From the NCBI GenBank assembly GCA_030824255.1, contig JAVBYB010000468.1:1-10376 (forward strand): 10,376 nt of DNA, given 5' to 3'. This stretch comes from a bacterium. Its GTDB lineage: Bacteria; Pseudomonadota; Alphaproteobacteria; Caulobacterales; Hyphomonadaceae. Below, in pieces: positions 1-6,703 of this stretch. The notes under the pieces were generated by a model, which worked only from the letters and a program-made list of their open reading frames with translations, ran no database searches and was not told where the DNA came from. Numbering within the stretch: position 1 is the first letter of the stretch; each line of letters opens with the position of its first letter. The translations under genes were made by a program, and so were the position numbers.

Positions 1-765
1 GCCCGATACGTGGACGCCTTCGCGCTCCGCGTCGATCGCGACTGCGTTCTCGCGGAACTCCTTGCCAAGAATGGCGCCGAGGCGGCGAAGATGGGCGCCT
101 TCGCCCTGCTCCGCCTGGAACTTGAAGACAGTTCGTTCTTCGGTTTCGAGGTGGAAGGCGACGTCGGGCCGGGCGAGCGCGAGGCGGCGCAGGGTATCGG
201 CGATGGCCTGCGCTTCGGCGCGCTCCGTCTTCATGAATTTGAGGCGGGCGGGCGTGGCGTAGAACAGGTCTTTCACCTCGACGCGCGTGCCGCTGTCGGT
301 GAGGCCGCTCCACGGCGCGGGCTTGGGGCCATCCAGCCTGCCGGCGTCGACGACAATCTCGAACGCGCCGTCAGAGCCGCGGGCGCGGCTGAGGATGGAC
401 AGGCGCGCGATGGAGCCGATGGACGGCAGAGCTTCGCCGCGGAAACCCATGGAGCGAATGTTCAGAAGGTCGACATGGCCGTCCTCGTCGGCGGAAAGTT
501 TCGAGGTGGCGTGGCGGTCGATGGCGATGGGGAGTTCTTCGGCGTTCATGCCGTAGCCATCGTCCTCGATGACGAGGCGGGTGAGACCGCCACCCTCAAT
601 GCGGACGCGGACCATTCGCGCGCCAGCATCGAGCGCGTTCTCGACCAGCTCCTTTACGGCAGCGGCCGGGCGTTCAATCACCTCGCCTGCGGCGATGCGA
701 TTTACGGCTTCAGGCGGAAGCCGGCGGATGCGACCGCGCGGGGGCGAGAGGGCTGATTCGGCCAT
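1..765 (-). CDS. mutL: DNA mismatch repair protein MutL, N-terminal part (gene runs off the left edge)
   Basis: MutL is the ATP-driven matchmaker of methyl-directed or nick-directed mismatch repair; it links MutS bound at a mismatch to the downstream nuclease and helicase. The 255 codons present cover the GHKL ATPase domain and the beginning of the transducer domain. Visible motifs are the N-box ENALDAGA (residues 42-49, catalytic E42 and Mg-binding N43), DDGYGM (68-73), HATSK (85-89) and the ATP-lid motif GFRGEAL (107-113), followed further on by the MutL signature DLFYATPAR. The ATG at 763-765 is preceded by GGTAAGG-type sequence and gives the usual short leader before the RLPPE..NRIAAGEV motif. 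Family members are about 600 residues long, so more than half, including the C-terminal dimerisation/endonuclease region, lies outside the window. It is read in the same direction as the lipoprotein gene upstream but after a 138-bp gap containing two hairpins, so it may have its own promoter. Confidence 0.96.
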   Translation of the reverse strand, partial: MAESALSPPRGRIRRLPPEAVNRIAAGEVIERPAAAVKELVENALDAGARMVRVRIEGGGLTRLVIEDDGYGMNAEELPIAIDRHATSKLSADEDGHVDLLNIRSMGFRGEALPSIGSIARLSILSRARGSDGAFEIVVDAGRLDGPKPAPWSGLTDSGTRVEVKDLFYATPARLKFMKTERAEAQAIADTLRRLALARPDVAFHLETEERTVFKFQAEQGEGAHLRRLGAILGKEFRENAVAIDAEREGVHVSG

Positions 766-795
766 GGGCTTACCTTACCCGGCGTATATGGGGTT

Positions 796-819
796 GGCAG
801 GGCCGCGTGGCGCCCTGCC
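796..819 (-). other. perfect inverted repeat in the mutL 5' leader
   Basis: GGCAGGGC (796-803) and GCCCTGCC (812-819) form an 8-bp GC-rich stem with an 8-nt loop, 30 bp upstream of the mutL ATG. No T-run follows on the minus strand, so a classic intrinsic terminator is not indicated. It could be a leader structure in mutL mRNA or part of a read-through control between the lipoprotein gene and mutL. The structure is seen in the sequence; the role is inferred. Confidence 0.4.
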
Positions 820-868
820 CCACAGCTTTGTAGGTCCCAAATCAGTCGATTCTCGGCTGGCGAGGCCT

Positions 869-888
869 GGCGAAGGTGAGCCTTCGCC
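869..888 (-). terminator. hairpin just after the lipoprotein gene, terminator-like without T-tract
   Basis: GGCGAAGG (869-876) and CCTTCGCC (881-888) pair perfectly around a 4-nt loop, starting 15 nt beyond the stop codon of the DUF3035 lipoprotein gene. A further GGC/GCC pairing (864-866 with 891-893) is possible across a small internal loop. The position fits a 3' end of the ileS-lspA-lipoprotein transcript, but the downstream minus-strand sequence is GC-rich and has no run of T, so it may act only as an mRNA-stabilising 3' hairpin or a weak terminator. Confidence 0.4.
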
Positions 889-903
889 GCGCCTTACGTC
901 GCG

Positions 904-1416
904 CTAGAGGCCCGGGAGTTTGCTGGTCTGTTTCGGCTGGATGACGACGGAGCTGCCGCCGGTCACGTCCTTGGACTCTTCGTTCTGGGTGCGGAGACGC
1001 TCGGCCTCGGCAGCGGCGTCGATCTGCGGTTCACCGCCCGGTGCGCCGCCCCAGTTCAGCAGCATGTCCGCGAAACTGCGGTTCTTGCGGAGGGTCTGAT
1101 TGTTGTCGAAATCAACCTGCCCACGGACCGAACGGTCAACCGCGTCGCCGCCGGCGGCGCGGACAAAGAGTTTCTCGCCGTCGCTGGCCGTCTGGCCGAT
1201 ATCCACGCCGAACACGGCGACGCGGGCCTGTGCCTCGGGCGACAGCTCCTGCGGGCGGGCCTGGCCGAGGGTCGGCGGACGGAGGTTGTATTCGGGGGGA
1301 ACGGTCAGCGGCGCCTTGCGGACGACGCGGAATTCATCAGGCCCGCCCGACGAGGCGCAGGCAGCAAGCGTAACGGCGGTGACGGCCACAAGACCGAGCG
1401 TGGAATAGCGCTTCAC
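904..1416 (-). CDS. DUF3035-type outer-membrane or periplasmic lipoprotein
   Basis: A 170-residue exported lipoprotein of unknown function. Residues 1-20 are a lipoprotein signal peptide: K2-R3 positive start, hydrophobic core, and lipobox L17-A18-A19-C20, so C20 should be lipidated. The next residues (ASSGGPDEF) are followed by the conserved stretch around RVVRKAPLTVPPEY (30-43) and a proline-rich segment, which I recognise as the DUF3035 family. The rest is polar and looks partly disordered. The start is a GTG at 1414-1416, chosen because an AGGAG Shine-Dalgarno (1423-1427) sits 6 nt upstream and the signal peptide begins there. It lies 43 bp after lspA, whose product is the very peptidase expected to cut this lipobox, and probably shares its transcript. 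The function of the family is not known to me. Confidence 0.88.
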   Translation of the reverse strand: MKRYSTLGLVAVTAVTLAACASSGGPDEFRVVRKAPLTVPPEYNLRPPTLGQARPQELSPEAQARVAVFGVDIGQTASDGEKLFVRAAGGDAVDRSVRGQVDFDNNQTLRKNRSFADMLLNWGGAPGGEPQIDAAAEAERLRTQNEESKDVTGGSSVVIQPKQTSKLPGL

Positions 1417-1459
1417 TGTACTCTCCTCTGGCGCCGCGACGGACGACTCCGTGCCGTTC

Positions 1460-2032
1460 TTAGCGCGCCCTGCTCCGACCTGCCAGAAGCTGATCCAGCA
1501 GCAAAATTATGGCGCCCAGCGAAATTGCTGCGTCCGCCACATTGAAAATCCACGGGAAGCCTACCGGCCAACCACCAATGGTCCAGCCAAACCATGGGCC
1601 GCTAAAGTCAATAAAATCAACGACAGCGCCGAAAACAGCGCGGTCGATCAGGTTGCCGACCGCCCCGCCGACGACCATGGAGAGGGCCAGCGCCGTCATT
1701 TTGCGCTCGGCGCGGAGGAGCCAGATCGAAAAACCGATCGCGATGCCGAGGATCACGACGAACAGCCCCCAGCGGGCGACCCCTTCTGCCTGCATCGCCC
1801 CGAAGGAGACGCCCCGGTTCCAGGTCATCGAGAAGTCGAACAGGGAGGAAATCTCGATCCGGCCGCAGGGGGCGACGCCCGACAGGCAATCCAGGGCGCG
1901 GAAATCCGGGGTTGCGAGAACCCAGGCCTTCGACAGCTGGTCCAGCACCACCAGAATGATGATGAGCGGGACGCCCCAGCGCCAGGCGCGGGTCATCTTG
2001 TCCTTGTCGAGCCAGTCCATCGTCACAGCCAT
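1460..2032 (-). CDS. lspA: lipoprotein signal peptidase (signal peptidase II)
   Basis: Inner-membrane aspartyl protease that removes the signal peptide of diacylglyceryl-modified prolipoproteins just before the lipidated cysteine. The 190-residue product has four hydrophobic segments (about 19-39, 86-105, 113-130, 163-183). Family motifs are DQLSK (31-35), WNRGVSFG (71-78, the N..G.AFG motif), GNLIDR (126-131), VVDFIDF (137-143) and FNVADAAISLG (163-173). D139 and D167 match the two catalytic aspartates. The segment between them is longer than in enterobacterial LspA and rich in Trp, Gly and Pro (about 144-161), so it probably forms an enlarged periplasmic loop. I chose the ATG at 2030-2032 because an AAGGG ribosome site overlaps the ileS stop codon and lies 7 nt upstream; an in-frame start at 2074 would overlap ileS by 32 bp. 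The 10-bp spacing implies translation coupled to ileS. Confidence 0.95.
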   Translation of the reverse strand: MAVTMDWLDKDKMTRAWRWGVPLIIILVVLDQLSKAWVLATPDFRALDCLSGVAPCGRIEISSLFDFSMTWNRGVSFGAMQAEGVARWGLFVVILGIAIGFSIWLLRAERKMTALALSMVVGGAVGNLIDRAVFGAVVDFIDFSGPWFGWTIGGWPVGFPWIFNVADAAISLGAIILLLDQLLAGRSRAR

Positions 2033-2042
2033 GCTGTTGCCC

Positions 2043-4943
2043 TTACGCCCGATATTCACGAACCGCCGCCGCATCGCGCGGCGTGATGTCCGGGAAGGCC
2101 GGATCGGCGGTTGCGGGATCGAAATACTTCCACGAACGGGCGCATTTCACACCCGGCGCGCGGCTGCAAGCCACTGTCACACCCTCGCCGCCATGGGCGA
2201 GCGTTGCGACGGACGTGATGAAGAGCTCGGCCGGGTCCTCGCCGTCAAACGCCTTGAGCGCATCTGCGTCGGCGATTGTAACAGCCACGGACGCCTCCAG
2301 CGAAGCGCCGATACGCTTCTCGCGGCGCTCGATCTCGAGAGCCTCGGTGACGGATTTGCGGACCTTGAAGATGGCGTCCCACTTTGCGGAGACGTCTGCG
2401 TCGCGCCAGCCATCCGGCGTTTGCGGGAATTGCTGGAGGTGGACGGAGCCGCCGTTCGGGTAGCGCTGCTCCCATGCCTCTTCGCAGGTGAAGACCATGA
2501 TGGGGGCGAACCAGATGGTGAGGCGCTTGAGCACTTCGTCCATCACCGTGCGCGCCGCGCGGCGGCGGACGGACGACGGCGCGTCGCAATAGAGGCTGTC
2601 CTTCCGGATGTCGAAGTAGACGGCGGAGAGATCCACGACGCAGAAATTCATCAGTGCGTGGAAGGCGACCTTGAAGTCGTAGGCGCCGTAAGCGGTGCGC
2701 ACCAGCTCGTCGAGTTCGGCCAAACGGTGGAGGACCCAGCGCTCAAGGCTCGACATGTCTTCCAGCGCGACGCGCTCCGCATCGGTGTAGCCGTCGAGGG
2801 CGCCGAGGAGATAGCGCAGCGTGTTGCGAAGCTTGCGGTAGCTGTCGCTGTTCGCGTCGAACAGTTTCCATCCGAAGCTCGGATCGTCTGCGTAGTCGGA
2901 TGAGGCGACCCAGATGCGGAGGATATCGGCGCCGAACTTCTCGCAGACTTCCATTGGCGAGACGACGTTGCCGAGCGACTTGGCCATCTTGTTACCGCGC
3001 TCGTCCTGCACGAAGCCGTGGGTGACGATGCCGTCGTAAGGCGCACGGCCGCGCGTGGCGCAGCTTTCGAGCAGCGAGGACTGGAACCAGCCGCGATGCT
3101 GGTCGGAGCCTTCGAGGTAGATGTCCGCAGGCCATTTGAGACCGCGATCTTCCAGCGTGAAGGCATGCGTCGTGCCTGAGTCAAACCACACATCGAGAAT
3201 GTCGTTGATCTTCTCGTAGTCGGCCGGGTTGTAATTCGGGCCGAGGAAGTCGGCAGCCTCGCCGCCGAACCAGGCATCGGCGCCGGTCTTTGCGACGGCG
3301 GCGGTGATGCGCTCGTTGACGGCGGAGTCTTTCAGGATTTCGCCGGTTGCGCGGTTGACGAAGAGCGTGAGCGGCACGCCCCAGGCGCGCTGGCGCGAGA
3401 TGAGCCAGTCGGGACGTTCTTCCACCATGGCGCGGATGCGCTGGCGGCCGCGCTCAGGCGTGAAGACAGTGGCGTCGATGGCTTCAAGGCTGAGCTGGCG
3501 GAGGGTCTTGCCTTCCTTGCCTGCGAAATGGGTCAGCGGCTGGTCCATCGCGATGAACCATTGCGGCGTGCCGCGGCGGATGACGGGGGCTTTCGAGCGC
3601 CAGGAGTGAGCGTCGCGCAACGTGGTCATGCCGCGCGCGAGGAGGTTTCCCGCCTCAAGCAGCTTGTCCATCACCGCCTTGTTGGCCGGACCATCCTGCC
3701 CGCGTTTCTTGCCTTCGAATTCGATGACTGCGAGGCCTTCGAAGCCGGGACATTCATTGGTGTAGCGACCGAACTCGTCGAGCGTGTTCGGGATGTCCGA
3801 GTTCTTGTGGCCAGTTGCGAGCCAGACTTCGTAGTCGTCTTCGCCATGGCTGGGCGCCGTGTGGACGAAGCCGGTGCCGGTGTCGTCGGAGACGTGGCCG
3901 CCAGCGAGCATGGGGACATCAAACTGGTAGCCGCCGAGACCGGCGTTGCGGAGCGGATGGGCAAGCGTCATCGCCTGCAGTTGCGTGGCGGAGACGTCTG
4001 AAAGGCGCTTCCAGCTCGCCGCCTTGGCGGCCTTCATCACCGGCTCGACCAGCTTGTCGGCGAGGATGAGCCTGTCGCCCGGCTTGATCCACGGATCGAA
4101 GGCGAGGCCCTGCTCCAGCGTCTCACATTCGTAGAGGCCGTAGGCGATCTCGGGATTGAAGCTGACCGCGCGGTTGGCGGGGATCGTCCACGGGGTGGTT
4201 GTCCAGATGACGACGCTGGCGTCAGTGTGGACTCCGTTTCCGACCGGGAACTTGACCCAGATCATCTGCGCCTTGCGGTCGGCGTATTCGATTTCGGCTT
4301 CGGCGAGCGCGGTCTGTTCGACGGGCGACCACATGACGGGCTTGGCGCCGCGCTTGAGCTGTCCGCTCATGGCGACTTTCAGGAACTCGCGCACGGTGGC
4401 GGCTTCGGACGAATAGTCCATCGTCAGGTACGGGTTCGACCAGTTGCCGGCGCCGCCGAGGCGCTTGAACTCGGTGCGCTGGATGTCGATCCACTTCTGC
4501 GCGTAGGCGCGGCAGGCGGTGCGGAATTCCACCATCGGGACGTCGCGCTTCTGCTTGCCGCCTGCGCGGTATTCTTCCTCGACCTTCCACTCGATCGGCA
4601 GGCCGTGGCAGTCCCAGCCGGGGATGTAGTCGGCGTCGAAGCCGGTCATCTGCCGCGTGCGGATGACAAGGTCCTTGAGGATCTTGTTCATCGAGGTGCC
4701 GATGTGGATGTGGCCGTTCGCGTAGGGCGGGCCGTCGTGCAGCATGAAGGCCGGGGCGTTGCGCGCTTTCGCATCGGCGCGGAGCTGGCTGTAGATGTCG
4801 GCCGCTTCCCATTTCGCGAGGCGCGCGGGCTCCTGTTGGGGCAAGCCGCCGCGCATCGGGAATTCGGTCTTCGGGAGGAACAGCGTGTCCTTGTACGGGT
4901 TCGCTGCGTCGTCTTTGGAGCCGTCTTTATCGGTACGTGTCAT
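2043..4943 (-). CDS. ileS: isoleucyl-tRNA synthetase
   Basis: Class Ia aminoacyl-tRNA synthetase that charges tRNA-Ile and removes misactivated valine by editing. The full 966-residue protein is present. The HIGH-type signature is HIHIG (78-82) after PPYANG, and the KMSKS-type loop is KMAKS (652-656). The CP1 editing domain shows WTTTPWTIPANRA and GTGFVHTAPSHGEDDY, the Thr-rich and HxxxGxxD pocket motifs. WFDSGTTH and SDQHRGWFQSS flank the return into the Rossmann fold, followed by the helical anticodon-binding domain. The N-terminal YKDTLFLPKTEFPMR is typical of the bacterial type. At the C-terminus the usual four-cysteine zinc site is broken: the first C..C pair reads C934-A-R-S937-W and no second pair follows. 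The ATG at 4941-4943 is the most upstream in-frame start; its Shine-Dalgarno is weak. The gene is followed directly by lspA, a common bacterial pairing. Confidence 0.98.
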   Translation of the reverse strand: MTRTDKDGSKDDAANPYKDTLFLPKTEFPMRGGLPQQEPARLAKWEAADIYSQLRADAKARNAPAFMLHDGPPYANGHIHIGTSMNKILKDLVIRTRQMTGFDADYIPGWDCHGLPIEWKVEEEYRAGGKQKRDVPMVEFRTACRAYAQKWIDIQRTEFKRLGGAGNWSNPYLTMDYSSEAATVREFLKVAMSGQLKRGAKPVMWSPVEQTALAEAEIEYADRKAQMIWVKFPVGNGVHTDASVVIWTTTPWTIPANRAVSFNPEIAYGLYECETLEQGLAFDPWIKPGDRLILADKLVEPVMKAAKAASWKRLSDVSATQLQAMTLAHPLRNAGLGGYQFDVPMLAGGHVSDDTGTGFVHTAPSHGEDDYEVWLATGHKNSDIPNTLDEFGRYTNECPGFEGLAVIEFEGKKRGQDGPANKAVMDKLLEAGNLLARGMTTLRDAHSWRSKAPVIRRGTPQWFIAMDQPLTHFAGKEGKTLRQLSLEAIDATVFTPERGRQRIRAMVEERPDWLISRQRAWGVPLTLFVNRATGEILKDSAVNERITAAVAKTGADAWFGGEAADFLGPNYNPADYEKINDILDVWFDSGTTHAFTLEDRGLKWPADIYLEGSDQHRGWFQSSLLESCATRGRAPYDGIVTHGFVQDERGNKMAKSLGNVVSPMEVCEKFGADILRIWVASSDYADDPSFGWKLFDANSDSYRKLRNTLRYLLGALDGYTDAERVALEDMSSLERWVLHRLAELDELVRTAYGAYDFKVAFHALMNFCVVDLSAVYFDIRKDSLYCDAPSSVRRRAARTVMDEVLKRLTIWFAPIMVFTCEEAWEQRYPNGGSVHLQQFPQTPDGWRDADVSAKWDAIFKVRKSVTEALEIERREKRIGASLEASVAVTIADADALKAFDGEDPAELFITSVATLAHGGEGVTVACSRAPGVKCARSWKYFDPATADPAFPDITPRDAAAVREYRA

Positions 4944-5123
4944 GTTCGGATCTGGGCGTCGCTGGATTGGGGCCTGAGGGCGGTTACGACTTTCCCGGCT
5001 GGGAGCGCGCTAGATCGCGTCCGCCGGGCCCATAATTCGCTTGATCGCCGCTGGAGTCATGTCCGGCTGATAGCAAGGCCTGCCCTGCTTCGCCAGTGGC
5101 TGTTTCCGCCCGGAGATGCGCCA
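4944..5123. promoter_or_regulatory. 180-bp intergenic region between ribF and ileS
   Basis: No gene on either strand is convincing here. It probably carries the ileS promoter, although I cannot point to clear -35 and -10 boxes. It contains one GAGTC (5054-5058), a GANTC-type site, and a 16-codon minus-strand frame (5010-5060) that ends 66 bp before ileS, lacks a good Shine-Dalgarno, and is noted among the findings. There is no T-box-like structure, and none is expected in this group of bacteria. Confidence 0.35.
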
Positions 5124-6035
5124 TCAGGCGGCCGGAGGACGCTGGTTCGCCAGCAAATCCCGCGCGTTGGCCGCATCCTGGTTCATGGCGGCGATCAACT
5201 CTTCCAGCCCGGCGAAATGGGTTTGCGGACGCAGAAACTTTGCGAAGGCCGTGTGCAGGCGTTTGCCATAGAGGTCGCCGGACCAGTCGAAGATCACGAC
5301 TTCCAGCAGCGGGTCGCGGAGGCCGGTGGTGGGCGTGCGGCCGAAGCTGGCGACGCCGGGGCGCCAGACTGCCTCCTCGTCCTGCCGCGCCCAGACCGCG
5401 TAGACGCCGTGGGCGGGATGCACGATCTCGCCGAGCTGCATGTTCGCGGTGGGAAAGCCAAGCGTGCGGCCGCGCTTTTCGCCATGCTCGACGACGGCGT
5501 CCGTGGTCCACCACTCACCGAGGCCGCGGCGGGCTTCGTCCATGTCGCCACGCTCGATGGCGGCGCGGATGGCGGAGGAAGAGACTTTCTCGCCGGCGTC
5601 CTTCACTTCGTCGACGATGCAGACATCAAAGCCCAGATCAGCGCCGTGGCGGCGGAGGCTGTCCGCATCGCCCATGCGGCCTTTGCCGAAGCGGAAGTCG
5701 AAGCCGACGCTGACGGACCTGGCGCCGACCTCATCGACAATGACGCGCTCGCAGAACTCGCGGTCCGTCATGGCGGCCATGACGGCGTCGAAGCGCAGCA
5801 GGTGCAGCGCGTTGATCTGCAGAGCGTCCAGCGCGATCTGTCGACGCGCGGGCGTCATCAGGCGGAAGGGCGGCGCATCTGGTTGGAAGAAGCGGCGGGG
5901 CGCGGGCTCAAAGGTGGCGACGCCGAGCGGCGCGTCGAGGCGTTGGGCCTCCTTGCGTGCGCTTTCGATGACCGCGCGGTGACCGGCGTGCAAACCGTCG
6001 AAGTTTCCCAGCGCGATCGCGGCGCCCGTCAGCAT
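5124..6035 (-). CDS. ribF: bifunctional riboflavin kinase / FAD synthetase
   Basis: Cytosolic enzyme that phosphorylates riboflavin to FMN and adenylates FMN to FAD. The N-terminal FAD-synthetase (nucleotidyltransferase) domain shows GNFDGLHAGH (10-19), TFEPAPRRFF, VGFDFRFGKGRMGD and VSSSAIR. The C-terminal riboflavin-kinase domain shows GRTLGFPTAN, HGVYAV, a GVASFGRTPT version of the substrate loop, and LEVVIFDWSGDLYGK with the catalytic Glu region. The length of 303 residues is near the family norm. The start is odd: only nine residues precede GNFDG, whereas other RibF proteins usually have about 20 (a short strand and helix). An upstream start is impossible because the stop of maoC (TAG, 6039-6041) is in the same frame one codon before the ATG. 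No strong Shine-Dalgarno is seen, so translation probably depends on termination of maoC and reinitiation. Confidence 0.95.
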   Translation of the reverse strand: MLTGAAIALGNFDGLHAGHRAVIESARKEAQRLDAPLGVATFEPAPRRFFQPDAPPFRLMTPARRQIALDALQINALHLLRFDAVMAAMTDREFCERVIVDEVGARSVSVGFDFRFGKGRMGDADSLRRHGADLGFDVCIVDEVKDAGEKVSSSAIRAAIERGDMDEARRGLGEWWTTDAVVEHGEKRGRTLGFPTANMQLGEIVHPAHGVYAVWARQDEEAVWRPGVASFGRTPTTGLRDPLLEVVIFDWSGDLYGKRLHTAFAKFLRPQTHFAGLEELIAAMNQDAANARDLLANQRPPAA

Positions 6036-6038
6036 GGC

Positions 6039-6467
6039 CTATTCGGTCTTGCCGGACGGAACCATCACGAGCGCATCGCCCTTCATGACGACCTTGCCGT
6101 CAACTTCGCCCTTCACGCCGAGGCGAACGCGATAACCACGCTCGACCATCTCGATGACTTCGGCGGTCGACGTCACCATGTCGCCGATACGCACGGGGCG
6201 AACGAACTTCAGGTTCAGCTCCATGAAGACGGCGCCCGGCCCCGGCAGGTCGTTGCCCAGGATCGCGGAGATGTACGATGCGGACAGCGCGCCGTGGGCG
6301 ATGCGGCCCTTGAACTGGGTGGTCTTGGCGTAGTCTTCGTCCATATGCAGCGGATTGTAGTCGCCGGACACGCGGGCGAAATCTACAACGTCCTGCTCGG
6401 ATACAGTGTTCTGGATGGACACCTGCATGCCCAGCGCCAGGTCCGCGAACGTCTTGCCCGTCTTCAT
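6039..6467 (-). CDS. MaoC-family hydratase, (R)-specific enoyl-CoA hydratase-like
   Basis: A 142-residue single hot-dog-fold protein of the MaoC / PhaJ type, expected to add water to trans-2-enoyl-CoA giving (R)-3-hydroxyacyl-CoA. The hydratase-2 signature is clear: FARVSGDYNPLH (30-41) carries the catalytic pair D36 and H41 with N38, and FKGRIAHGALSASYIS (52-67) matches the second conserved block with S63. The length is normal for the short form that works as a dimer. The ATG at 6465-6467 has GAAGG 9 nt upstream. It is the first gene of a minus-strand unit with ribF (3-nt gap), and the metabolic link between the two is not obvious. The exact substrate, short-chain polyhydroxyalkanoate precursor or other acyl-CoA, cannot be told from the sequence. 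Confidence 0.9.
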   Translation of the reverse strand: MKTGKTFADLALGMQVSIQNTVSEQDVVDFARVSGDYNPLHMDEDYAKTTQFKGRIAHGALSASYISAILGNDLPGPGAVFMELNLKFVRPVRIGDMVTSTAEVIEMVERGYRVRLGVKGEVDGKVVMKGDALVMVPSGKTE

Positions 6468-6600
6468 GCCGTCTAACCTTCTATACCGGCCTGTGCCCCA
6501 CCCGGTCTGGCGGGTCCATAAAGCATCAGGCGGGCGCCTGGAAACCGCTTTTGGCCCGCGCGGGGCGGCAAATCAGCCGATTCCCATATCTCGGCCATAG

Positions 6601-6610
6601 GCGTTAACGC
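6601..6610. repeat. 10-bp perfect palindrome GCGTTAACGC
   Basis: A perfect 10-bp dyad about 94 bp upstream of the cheY start and 134 bp upstream of the maoC start. The GTTAAC core resembles half of the alphaproteobacterial CtrA motif, but no second TTAA occurs at the required 7-bp spacing. It is a candidate operator only. Confidence 0.3.
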
Positions 6611-6638
6611 ACGGGCCTTCGATTTTTCCTCTGATTCA

Positions 6639-6650
6639 CCAAATATTTGG
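6639..6650. repeat. 12-bp perfect palindrome CCAAATATTTGG
   Basis: An AT-centred perfect dyad in an otherwise GC-rich region, two bases downstream of a GATTC site and 54 bp before the cheY start. The shape is typical of a homodimeric regulator site. I do not recognise the regulator. Confidence 0.35.
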
Positions 6651-6703
6651 CGTCCGCTGGTATGCCTATGCCCATAGCACCTGCCTTGGGAGTTCTTTGG
6701 AAC

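Larger units (their letters stand above)
6468..6703. promoter_or_regulatory. divergent intergenic region between maoC (-) and cheY (+)
   Basis: This 236-bp segment must hold the promoters of two divergent units. I see no convincing sigma-70 boxes, but it is dense in dyad symmetry: CAGGCG/CGCCTG (6527-6540), CCCGCGCGGG (6555-6564), GCGTTAACGC (6601-6610) and CCAAATATTTGG (6639-6650). Two GATTC sites (6579-6583, 6633-6637) are of the GANTC type methylated by CcrM in many alphaproteobacteria. The segment from about 6600 to 6650 is visibly richer in A+T than its surroundings, which suits a promoter. Confidence 0.5.

Noticed and set aside
10..756. Plus-strand open frame of 248 codons at the left edge
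   Set aside because: It is the complement of mutL, whose ATPase motifs are unmistakable on the minus strand.
1509..2903. Plus-strand open frame of 464 codons
   Set aside because: Antisense to lspA and the 3' part of ileS, Arg/Ala/Pro-rich with no recognisable motif, no credible ribosome site.
4227..6476. Very long plus-strand open frame of 749 codons
   Set aside because: It lies antisense to ileS, ribF and maoC, which all have clear family motifs; its translation is low-complexity (Gly, Ala, Arg, Asp, Val) as expected for the complement of GC-rich codons.
6601..6650. CtrA binding site (TTAA-N7-TTAA)
   Set aside because: Only one TTAA is present, within GCGTTAACGC; no second half-site at the right distance.
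6648..6665. Possible sigma-54 promoter before cheY (TGGC ... TATGC)
   Set aside because: The GC element is 3 bp too far from the GG element for a -24/-12 promoter and the rest of the consensus does not match.
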